The notes below the pieces were generated by a model that made no database searches, was not told where the DNA came from, and saw nothing but the letters and a program-made list of their open reading frames with translations. A DNA stretch of 64,000 bases, from NCBI RefSeq assembly GCF_033063295.1, contig NZ_JAWJZH010000001.1, positions 2,480,001 through 2,544,000 on the forward strand, given 5' to 3'. This document shows, piece after piece, positions 56,647 to 64,000 of the stretch (position 1 is the stretch's first letter; each line of letters opens with the position of its first letter). Made by a program: the position numbers and the translations under genes. Source of the stretch: Nitrosomonas sp. Is35. GTDB taxonomy: Bacteria > Pseudomonadota > Gammaproteobacteria > Burkholderiales > Nitrosomonadaceae.

Positions 56647-57261
56647 TTATCCGTCGTTCCGATACATCAACACCGTAAAATCATCTTCCAAGTAATCATT
56701 GAGGCATTCTACGCGCGGCGACAGTACCCGGCAAAGTGTCAGAATTTCTTCCCGGTCATGTCCGATCAGTAAATCATGCTGCGGGAAGCGGCTTTTATCC
56801 AGCATGTTAAAAGCCAGCGCGATCCGGGCGCTGTTATACAGTTTGCCGATCATGGCGGTATAAAAACTGTCATCTTTACAGCGGTATCCCAATACGCCGC
56901 TGGCGATGACGTAATCGACCTGCGGTAACTCGGCGGTGCTGAAGTCGGTTTGATAAAAAGTTGTCCGTTCGATACCTTCAAAGCGCTTCCGGGCTTCGGC
57001 GATAAACTCCGGCATTTGATCGATGCCGATATAATCGAAGCCGGAGAAATGCTGGTCCAGAAATGCTTTTAAATCGCCATATCCGCACCCGGCATCGAGT
57101 ATCGTCTTACCACTCAAGTTACCCACTTTAGCCAGCACTTGGTAGCGCACTTGCTGGCTATGTGCGCCGCGCCATCCCAGTGATTCGACCGTGCCGTGTT
57201 GAAATTCGGCAATGCGATGGCGGTGATAGTGCATGACGGTCGCTTTTTCAATCAAGTCCAT
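56647..57261 (-). CDS. class I SAM-dependent methyltransferase
   Basis: 204 residues with motif I TILDAGCGYGDLKAFLDQHF, motif II (YIGIDQMPEFIAEARKRF) and a later DYVIASGVLG strand. Substrate not predictable. Sits between the GH18-like protein and the ParB-like gene on minus. No membrane segments. Could act on cargo or be unrelated metabolism. Confidence 0.8.
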   Translation of the reverse strand: MDLIEKATVMHYHRHRIAEFQHGTVESLGWRGAHSQQVRYQVLAKVGNLSGKTILDAGCGYGDLKAFLDQHFSGFDYIGIDQMPEFIAEARKRFEGIERTTFYQTDFSTAELPQVDYVIASGVLGYRCKDDSFYTAMIGKLYNSARIALAFNMLDKSRFPQHDLLIGHDREEILTLCRVLSPRVECLNDYLEDDFTVLMYRNDG

Positions 57262-57312
57262 TGTGTCTTTCCTATAAGGATCGATCCTCTGCGCTCCAAA
57301 TCCATACCCGGC

Positions 57313-59922
57313 CTAATCGCTGATTCTAGGCCGCGATGGCTTGCGCATTTGTTTTTTCCGCCGCTGATAAGCAATGACACTAACTGCAATACCGCCGGAG
57401 ACAACCAAAATCAACGGCAAATTGCCCGCAGAAACAGGTTCCAGCACGGGATCATAGGTTAGCAGCAGCAATCCCGTAATCAGTGCGGGCAGCAGAATAA
57501 CCAGCAGATAAATCACATAAAAGTTACTGATTTTCTTATGGATGCGGCATGAATACAGATACAAGAGGGTGAATAACAAACATAACAAGCTCAGCGCAAT
57601 CCATGCCAACCGGAAGTACACGCGATTTTCGCAAACCATTTTTTCCAGTATCGACTCCGGTTCGCCATGCCAAGTGGTATTTTGGAAATATCTCACCAGG
57701 CAACCGCTGACAAAATTAATTTCATCGCAGCGGAATGGCATTTCCTCGACCACCTCCGGCTCGTTGGCCCATAAAGGCCAGAACCCGATTCCGCCGAAGT
57801 TATCTTTAAAGTAGACAATATCGTCTTCCAGCTGCTTCCAATCCCTGCCGTCGAATTCGATGACCGGAACGATATGTCTAAGCAATATGCCGCGTTCGAT
57901 GCCGTGCAGTTCGCCATTTTCAATATCCAGTCGCAATTTCTTCTTGGAATCCGTAGTCGGTTCCTCAATCAGAATCAGAATCTTTGTTCTCACGTCAGAA
58001 CGCGCATTGGTTGCAAACGATGTATCCGCGCTGCTGGAAGGCTTGGTATTATCAACCCAGGCAAATAAATTGGCATAGCGGTAAACACCGCTGCCCAAGG
58101 CGGATTGGGGCACCAGGATATTGACAAAATAGTCGCCTCCCTGCGCAAACAATCTTTTCTGCAACTCGGTAAAAAAGCGGTTGAACAATTCAACCGACTC
58201 GCGATCGTCCGGGAAACCATCGAAATACAGCGTAATGCCATCGCCCAGTGCGGGCGGCGGAATCATGCCGAAGGTTATATTTTGCCGTATTGTGCTGAAA
58301 CGATCGGTTAATTGGCTGGTGAGCAGATTCACGATGTTTTCCGTCAACGTTTCAAAAACCGCTGCTTTGGACGGATTGGACAGCTTCCTCCAACGCTCCC
58401 AATACGATTTATCATTGCGGATGACCCAGTCGACTTTGCTGTTGTGTTTGCGGGCAGCCTGAATAAATGCAGTTTGCGCATCCCGGCCTGCATCACCCAG
58501 CGATAAAATCGTGCTTTCGTTATGTACATTATTCGCGTGCTTGATGATGCCGTCTTCATCAAACGAAAGCCCGTAATAAGCGACTCTGGACAGCACGCTG
58601 AAATTGACCGTTTGCTTCTCTCCAGCCAGCCAGAACGGGTAAAAACCGTACACCGTGCCGGACAAATCATCCAGCACACAACCGCAGCCGCTGCCATCCC
58701 ATTGAACCGGCGATGCCGCGCGATAAACCGGGCTTTTCTTGTACAACGGTGCGATGGCAGGCTGAACCACCTGCGTATACAACCCGGCGATGAATTCATC
58801 GATCAATGCCAAATCATGGTCTTCGCAATCCTCCTTGGGATGCAGGCGCAATAAATCAATTTCCTTCAACTGCTGAGAAAAATCGCGCATTCCCTGATAG
58901 GGGCCGGTCAGCAAGTCCTCGGTCAATTTTTTAAAATCGTCATCGCTGATTTTTAACCCGGACACATAGGCATTCTGTTTATTCACATCCTGGCAGGCGC
59001 CGATGCCCGCATAGATTTTCGACTTCGCCGCTTGCTCGAACAGATGCTTATCGGGATAGGCGACACCTTTTAACGACTTATCCAATAATGCAACGAGAAC
59101 ACCATTGAGCGAAGTAAACAGCGCATCGCCCATCAGCACATCGAGAAAATTCTGACTGATGACAGCATCGGCATAACGGTAATATTGCTGGATCACTGGC
59201 GTCAATCGATCAACCAAATCGGGATAATCCTTCAGCGCTTCGGCGACGGCCGCTTGCAAAGCCGCTACGTTATCGAATTTCTTATTGACCAGTTTGGACA
59301 ACTGCGCATAAATCTGGCCTTTCCCTTGCAGTATCTTGAAATCTTCCGCCGCCAGCTGATAGAAATTGATCATCGGTTGATTCTTATGGACCGTTATCGA
59401 TTCCACCTGTGGATCGATCACTTGCAGATAAAGGTACACAAGATCCAGCAAGGCTTGATCGGTTCCGCTGCGCCGCACCTTGTAATAACTATTCTTCTGC
59501 ACTTCCGGCAGATCGCCGTTCCACAAGGCAAAATCGGCGCTGATCAGCACTTTTGCCTCTTCCGGAAACATATTGGCGAAGGATGCGATACGCTCCAGAC
59601 GGTTTTTGGTTTCATTGACATATTGGCCGATCGGCTCAATCTTGAAATCGTGGATAAACCGTTGCAACCAATACAACGTGACCGGCCCCATTCTCCCATC
59701 TGTCAGCGGCTGCCTGCTCTGCGCAACATCCTTTTTCCAATCGCGATCGCCTTGATAAATCAACGCCAGATTGCGCTGCATGCCACTGACAGTGGATTTA
59801 TCCAACCGCTTGAATTTTTCCTGATCAAGCAGGCGATCGTACTGCGCGTCCACTGCCAGCGCAGCAGAAACGCCGCAGCTTAAAAAAATGCACACCATCC
59901 AGCAAAGGAAATATTTTTTCAT
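57313..59922 (-). CDS. secreted GH18-like membrane protein in the eCIS locus
   Basis: 869 residues. Signal peptide (FLSCGVSAALAVDAQ), an N-terminal region that resembles a peptidoglycan-binding-type helical domain (QSRQPLTDGRMGPVTLYWLQ), a long middle region, a GH18-like domain starting GTVYGFYPFWLAGEKQ and containing YFDGFPDDRE, where the catalytic DxxDxDxE is kept as D..P.D.E (first Asp, last Asp and Glu kept; second Asp is Pro), and three C-terminal transmembrane helices. It lies 7 bp after the AAA ATPase stop, in one operon with it. Could anchor the system to, or open, a cell envelope; this is inference. Confidence 0.65.
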   Translation of the reverse strand: MKKYFLCWMVCIFLSCGVSAALAVDAQYDRLLDQEKFKRLDKSTVSGMQRNLALIYQGDRDWKKDVAQSRQPLTDGRMGPVTLYWLQRFIHDFKIEPIGQYVNETKNRLERIASFANMFPEEAKVLISADFALWNGDLPEVQKNSYYKVRRSGTDQALLDLVYLYLQVIDPQVESITVHKNQPMINFYQLAAEDFKILQGKGQIYAQLSKLVNKKFDNVAALQAAVAEALKDYPDLVDRLTPVIQQYYRYADAVISQNFLDVLMGDALFTSLNGVLVALLDKSLKGVAYPDKHLFEQAAKSKIYAGIGACQDVNKQNAYVSGLKISDDDFKKLTEDLLTGPYQGMRDFSQQLKEIDLLRLHPKEDCEDHDLALIDEFIAGLYTQVVQPAIAPLYKKSPVYRAASPVQWDGSGCGCVLDDLSGTVYGFYPFWLAGEKQTVNFSVLSRVAYYGLSFDEDGIIKHANNVHNESTILSLGDAGRDAQTAFIQAARKHNSKVDWVIRNDKSYWERWRKLSNPSKAAVFETLTENIVNLLTSQLTDRFSTIRQNITFGMIPPPALGDGITLYFDGFPDDRESVELFNRFFTELQKRLFAQGGDYFVNILVPQSALGSGVYRYANLFAWVDNTKPSSSADTSFATNARSDVRTKILILIEEPTTDSKKKLRLDIENGELHGIERGILLRHIVPVIEFDGRDWKQLEDDIVYFKDNFGGIGFWPLWANEPEVVEEMPFRCDEINFVSGCLVRYFQNTTWHGEPESILEKMVCENRVYFRLAWIALSLLCLLFTLLYLYSCRIHKKISNFYVIYLLVILLPALITGLLLLTYDPVLEPVSAGNLPLILVVSGGIAVSVIAYQRRKKQMRKPSRPRISD

Positions 59923-59929
59923 CGCATAC

Positions 59930-61273
59930 TCACAGTGTTCGGCCTTCTTTTAGCAATTCTTTTATCACGCCTTTGATCAGGTCATCCTGAATAATCACAT
60001 CGCGCTTCATCCGTATCGCTTGAATGGCGGCATAGCGCACCGCATTGGTAATAGCGCCGCCTGAAAGCTCATAGCTTTCCGCCAGCTTGGCCAAATCGGC
60101 GTCCGCCGCCAGCAACCGGCTGCCGGCAAACATACCTTGCCACAATCTTAAACGCTGGTCGGCATCCGGCATCGCAAAATGCACCGAGGTCTGGAAACGC
60201 CGCGCAAAGGCTTCGTCGATGTTGGTTTTCAAATTAGTCGCCAGAATCACCACACCGGGATAATCCTCAACGCGCTGCAATAAATACGATACTTCCTGGT
60301 TCGCGTAGCGGTCATTCGAACTGCTGGTTTGCGTTCGTTTACCGAATAACGCATCCGCTTCATCGAAAAAAAGAATCCAATTCTTATTGACCGCTTGATC
60401 GAACACATTCGCCAGATTCTTTTCGGTCTCGCCGATATATTTGGATACCACCATCGACAGATCGATACGGTACACATCGACGCCGATGCTCGATCCGATC
60501 AACGTCGCCGTCAACGTTTTTCCCGTGCCGGGAGGACCATAAAATAACGCGCGGTAACCCGGCTTGATATTCCTGCCCAGATTCCATTGCTGCAAAATGG
60601 TGTGCGAATGCCGCAGCCAGGTGTTGATATTGTCGATTTCATCCATCACTTCCGGATCGAGCACCAGATCGTCCCAAGTCAACGACGTGCTGATCAGCTT
60701 GGCCGGAAAATGAATACCGTAATCGGGTTTATCGTGACGCCCCAGCGTCAACCGGTTCAAATACTCCACCGACATCATCAACATGGCGCTCAAAAAAGGC
60801 TCGCCGCTGGCGATATGTTCCACCTTGATAATCTGCTGTTTGGACAAGTAATGATCGGGCTGAAACAGGCGCATCACGTCAAAACGCTTTGCCAGATCGT
60901 CTCCCGCCAGAATGAAAACAGCCGTCTCGCAAGTAGGTAAAAATCCGCTGTGTCCTTTGCCTTTCCATCCGCCGAATTCGGTAAATCCCCGCGCGGTCTC
61001 CTGGTTGTTCAATAAAAAAGTGTCCAGCACATGCGGTTGAATGTGCGGCAGCAGCGCTAGAATGATCACCAGGCGCTCATCGAATCCCATGGCGTATTCC
61101 CGCACCAGTTGCGCATATTCCGATTGCTCCTGAGCAATATCCGGTGGCGGTAACTGATGAATATCTTCAATAGCGCCTTCCCGGCAGAAATAAATATCAC
61201 AGCGTGCTGCCAGCACCGCCTTGAACCAGGCTATTTCTTTTTCCAGCGCAGCTGCGTTTGCACGACTTTCCAT
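59930..61273 (-). CDS. eCIS AAA+ ATPase (Afp15-like)
   Basis: 447 residues. Helical N-terminal region, then AAA+ domain with Walker A YGPPGTGKTLTATLIG, Walker B ILFFDEADALFGKR and sensor TNLKTNIDEAFARRFQTSV. This type of ATPase is a standard part of extracellular contractile injection systems next to the tape-measure protein, where it is thought to aid assembly. It starts 35 bp after the tape-measure stop. Intact catalytic residues. Confidence 0.92.
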   Translation of the reverse strand: MESRANAAALEKEIAWFKAVLAARCDIYFCREGAIEDIHQLPPPDIAQEQSEYAQLVREYAMGFDERLVIILALLPHIQPHVLDTFLLNNQETARGFTEFGGWKGKGHSGFLPTCETAVFILAGDDLAKRFDVMRLFQPDHYLSKQQIIKVEHIASGEPFLSAMLMMSVEYLNRLTLGRHDKPDYGIHFPAKLISTSLTWDDLVLDPEVMDEIDNINTWLRHSHTILQQWNLGRNIKPGYRALFYGPPGTGKTLTATLIGSSIGVDVYRIDLSMVVSKYIGETEKNLANVFDQAVNKNWILFFDEADALFGKRTQTSSSNDRYANQEVSYLLQRVEDYPGVVILATNLKTNIDEAFARRFQTSVHFAMPDADQRLRLWQGMFAGSRLLAADADLAKLAESYELSGGAITNAVRYAAIQAIRMKRDVIIQDDLIKGVIKELLKEGRTL

Positions 61274-61307
61274 CGCTGACTATGCTTCCCTTGTAAGACT
61301 CATCCGA

Positions 61308-64000
61308 TTAGCGCCAGGTGACATGAACCGCACGCTCCATCCAGCTGTGCTTGATGACGGAAAAACTCCACGGCAAACTATCCAGCAGCATATCAAACAC
61401 GCCGGGCTCGACCGTCAAATACCACATGCCATCCTCTTTTAATTGCAACTTCCCTTTACGCCGCAGGAATGTCTCGCGTAAACCGCTGATGGAGGTATTA
61501 CCGATGGTTTTCCAGTTCTGAATCATGCCGCGGATCAGCCCTTCGATCGTTTCCTGTTCCTGCGCGCTGATAGCGATTTCCCGGCAGATCGGAATGCCGG
61601 TCGATACGCCGCATAGAATTTTGTTCAGTGTCAGCTGGTATTCCGGCGATTGCGTTTGCTCGTTGACCATGAACTGCAGCAAATGCACTGCACGCTCGGC
61701 TGCTTGGCGATCGGCAAAAGCGCCCTCCTCGGCCAGTTTCAGCATGCTGAAAAGCCGCGGCAAATACGGTGCTGCCAATACTTGCCCGGCATTATCGATA
61801 TAAATTTCTTCTGTGACACCGGTCGACTCAGTTCTATTCAGCAAGGCATCCCAATCGATGGCCACTGCTTGCTCAACCGGCAACGATGGATTGACTCCGG
61901 TTTCGGTCAGTGGATTTTCCATTCCAGTGTGCAGCGACTCAGCTGGAGGTTCGATCACTGCCTGTAACAATAAACGAATCGCAGCAGCAGTTTTATTCCC
62001 TGTCAACGCTTCATACCAAGCTCGTAGCGAGATCTGCGCATCGGTTTCGTCCGATACGCCGTGTGCGAGCGCCTGCAAGTAGGCCGCCGGTGTGATCTCA
62101 GCGGCATCCAGAGTCAGCAGATAACGCAGGCTGGCGGCCCATAAGCGCTGTTGCCACTGTTGCCGATTTTCTTGTCCACTTACCCGGTATAACTTGTCTG
62201 CCTGCGCCAGCAGGTGCTCATTCAGCACTGCCGCTTGCGGCGCCAACAGGTAAGCAATATCCATCCGTATGGATTGCGGTAGTTTATCCACCCAGTCGGG
62301 TACGGCAATCGTGCGCAATATGCTGCGTAATCGTTGCCTGCGTTCAGCCGGTTGAATGCTTGTTTCTATGGCTGCGCGATGGGCATCGATCAGTTGTGCC
62401 TCGTACAAGGCTGCGAGTACTGTTGCGTACAGTGTTTCGTCGCCTGGCCGGGAATGTTGTTTCGTTGATTGCTGCGAAGCTGATCCGGTTGCTGATTCCG
62501 CTTCCGCTTGTTTGGCTTGTTTGGCTTGTTCGTTCCAATCTTCACCGGTATTACTGAGCCGGGAGGGTGCCTGCTGTGATTGGATTGCAATCGCTTCCAA
62601 GTCGATTTCCCGGTCGTGCAATAACTCTTCCAGCAGCAACCGGTAGTAGGCTTGCTGGTTACTGACGCGATCCGCGTGCTGCTCTATCGCTTGCAGAAAA
62701 GTGAGTCGGTCGGTAGTGTCACCGGCGGATTCCAAGTGCAGTAGTTGTTCAATCAGGCTGTGCAACTCGAATGCATCCAGTTGCGCCGGATAATTGGTTG
62801 CGAAGCGTTGCTGAAGCTGCCGGTAAACAGCGTTTGCTTCGCTTTCCGGGTTCAGTGTCTGAACGGAATGCGGGATTTCTTCTACTGTCCGCTGCCGTGC
62901 CGGTGCGCCGCCGATGAGGGTTCGCAATAACGTCGCTATCGCGCCGCCGGTTTCGCTGTGTTCCAGCGCTGCGTACCAGGCACGGAGCGTTGTATGTAAG
63001 TCAGTTTCTTCCGGAGAAACAGCGCGCACAAGCGCTTGCAAGTAGGCGGACGGATCGATCTCTGTGCCGGTTCCGGACAACAGATAATCCAGACTCGCGC
63101 CCCACAGCCGCTGCTTCCAGTGTTTCTGCATTGTTTTTTGGGGCGATCCGGGCAGCCGGTACAGGACTGTGCTATGCGCCAGCAGGCGTTCGAATAGCAG
63201 CGCCGCAGGCAGCGACAGCCAGTAGCTGATATCGAGCAGAACTGGTTGCGGCAATTCAAGCAGCCGGGGTTTGATTTGCGACGATTGCAGCAAACGTTGC
63301 AACCGTTGCTGCCGCTCCACCATTTGCAGCCGCAGCACGCTCGAAGCAAAGCCTGCGTCGATCAGCTTCACCTGTTGCAGCGCTACTAGGATGCGGGAAT
63401 ACAGTTCCTCATGCACCGGCTGGGATCGTTTTGCTTCAGCGAGTTGTGCAGTGATCTGCGGCAATCTGGTTTCTTCTATATTTTCAGTTTCTCTTGCCGC
63501 CTGCGGTTTTGCCGGTTCACGGTGTACCGTGTCCGTTTGCCCCTTTGCCTGAGTGCTCACAGTGAGGTCTCTCAGTAGTGTATGCAACACACCGGAAGTG
63601 TTACGCTGCGCCAGCGCCTCATGCCAAGCCTGTAGCGTGATCTGCGCGTCGGTCTCACCCGATACATCGCATGCGAGTGCATGCAAGTAAGCCGCCGGTG
63701 TGATCTCGGCGGTGTTCAGGGTCAACAAATAGCGCAGGCTGGCCGTCCATAAGCGCTGTTCCCATTGCTTCCGGCTGCTTTGTTCAATCCAGGCAGCCGC
63801 CCGGTATAGCGTATCCGCGTGCGCCAGTAGATGTTCATTCAGTACTGCCGCTGGCGGGGCTAACAAATAGGCAATATCCATCCGGGCCGATTGCGTCAGC
63901 TGATTCACCCAGTCGTGTACGGCTATCGCACGCAATGCAGTCAGTAACCGTTGTCTGAGGTTCGCAGGCTGAATACCTTCTTCCATAACCGCGAGACGCT
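61308..64000 (-). CDS. eCIS tape-measure protein (CIS_TMP, Afp14-like), 5' end outside the window
   Basis: Large protein whose frame stays open to the right edge; at least 896 residues are visible. The C-terminus (about 61308-61810) is diagnostic: IYIDNAGQVLAAPYLPRLFS, MVNEQTQSPEYQLTLNKILC, and near the end DMLLDSLPWSFSVIKHSWM followed by VHVTW, typical of the contractile injection tape-measure family. N-terminal of that are three related helical repeats (the first cut by the edge; 63405-62910; 62440-61960), each with WKQRLW-like, AYLQAL and LRAWYEAL segments. Length sets tail length. The upstream eCIS genes should lie beyond the right edge. Confidence 0.9.
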   Translation of the reverse strand, partial: RLAVMEEGIQPANLRQRLLTALRAIAVHDWVNQLTQSARMDIAYLLAPPAAVLNEHLLAHADTLYRAAAWIEQSSRKQWEQRLWTASLRYLLTLNTAEITPAAYLHALACDVSGETDAQITLQAWHEALAQRNTSGVLHTLLRDLTVSTQAKGQTDTVHREPAKPQAARETENIEETRLPQITAQLAEAKRSQPVHEELYSRILVALQQVKLIDAGFASSVLRLQMVERQQRLQRLLQSSQIKPRLLELPQPVLLDISYWLSLPAALLFERLLAHSTVLYRLPGSPQKTMQKHWKQRLWGASLDYLLSGTGTEIDPSAYLQALVRAVSPEETDLHTTLRAWYAALEHSETGGAIATLLRTLIGGAPARQRTVEEIPHSVQTLNPESEANAVYRQLQQRFATNYPAQLDAFELHSLIEQLLHLESAGDTTDRLTFLQAIEQHADRVSNQQAYYRLLLEELLHDREIDLEAIAIQSQQAPSRLSNTGEDWNEQAKQAKQAEAESATGSASQQSTKQHSRPGDETLYATVLAALYEAQLIDAHRAAIETSIQPAERRQRLRSILRTIAVPDWVDKLPQSIRMDIAYLLAPQAAVLNEHLLAQADKLYRVSGQENRQQWQQRLWAASLRYLLTLDAAEITPAAYLQALAHGVSDETDAQISLRAWYEALTGNKTAAAIRLLLQAVIEPPAESLHTGMENPLTETGVNPSLPVEQAVAIDWDALLNRTESTGVTEEIYIDNAGQVLAAPYLPRLFSMLKLAEEGAFADRQAAERAVHLLQFMVNEQTQSPEYQLTLNKILCGVSTGIPICREIAISAQEQETIEGLIRGMIQNWKTIGNTSISGLRETFLRRKGKLQLKEDGMWYLTVEPGVFDMLLDSLPWSFSVIKHSWMERAVHVTWR

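Overview
The window reads as a chromosomal segment of a betaproteobacterium of moderate GC content. The closest fit by gene style (Tad pilus set, FadE/FadD, PQQ sugar dehydrogenase, Ppk1/Ppx, YjjJ, an extracellular contractile injection system) is a Nitrosomonadaceae member such as Nitrosomonas. That assignment is inference: no amo, hao or rRNA gene is present to settle it, and no tRNA was recognised.

Layout. 1-2154: a chemoreceptor gene split by an IS5-family element (591-1394). 2289-6390: a lipoprotein hydrolase, an AHSA1 protein, two divergent toxin-antitoxin modules (MazEF-like on minus, VapBC on plus) and an AT-rich DUF6602-like gene. 6606-9051: a FabF/acyl-carrier pair and an SGNH hydrolase. 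9058-13560: a 1500-residue membrane protein that joins thirteen near-identical Ycf48-type repeats to a KAP P-loop NTPase. 13705-17003: TonB receptor and PQQ-type sugar dehydrogenase. 17120-25895: polyphosphate and signalling genes (ppk1, a CHASE2-PAS-GGDEF-EAL protein with its FecR/LysM partner, ppx, SixA-like phosphatase). 25890-32678: HHH protein, YajD, FadD, FadE, DapE. 32782-34096: two unrecognised genes.

35217-50076 is a complete-looking Tad (Flp) pilus locus: flp, prepilin peptidase, CpaB, secretin, a small lipoprotein, TadG/E/F-like pseudopilins, CpaE, CpaF, TadB, TadC and TPR lipoproteins on minus, with an unusual MshEN-AAA ATPase divergent from flp. It lies between two near-identical dsbA-like genes (34360-34998 and 51799-52437), with a third, decayed copy at 50207-50338. 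The two intact copies form direct repeats about 17.4 kb apart and have a mosaic identity pattern.

53560-64000 is the 3' (cargo) end of an extracellular contractile injection system (eCIS). On the minus strand, in transcription order, it has a tape-measure protein (runs off the right edge), the eCIS AAA+ ATPase, a secreted/membrane GH18-like protein, a methyltransferase, a ParB-like small protein, and two DUF4157 proteins. One DUF4157 protein carries a C-terminal WHH-type HNH nuclease domain and has lost the HExxH motif; the other keeps HEAWH but has no payload. This cargo region and the Ycf48-KAP fusion are the most interesting parts of the window.
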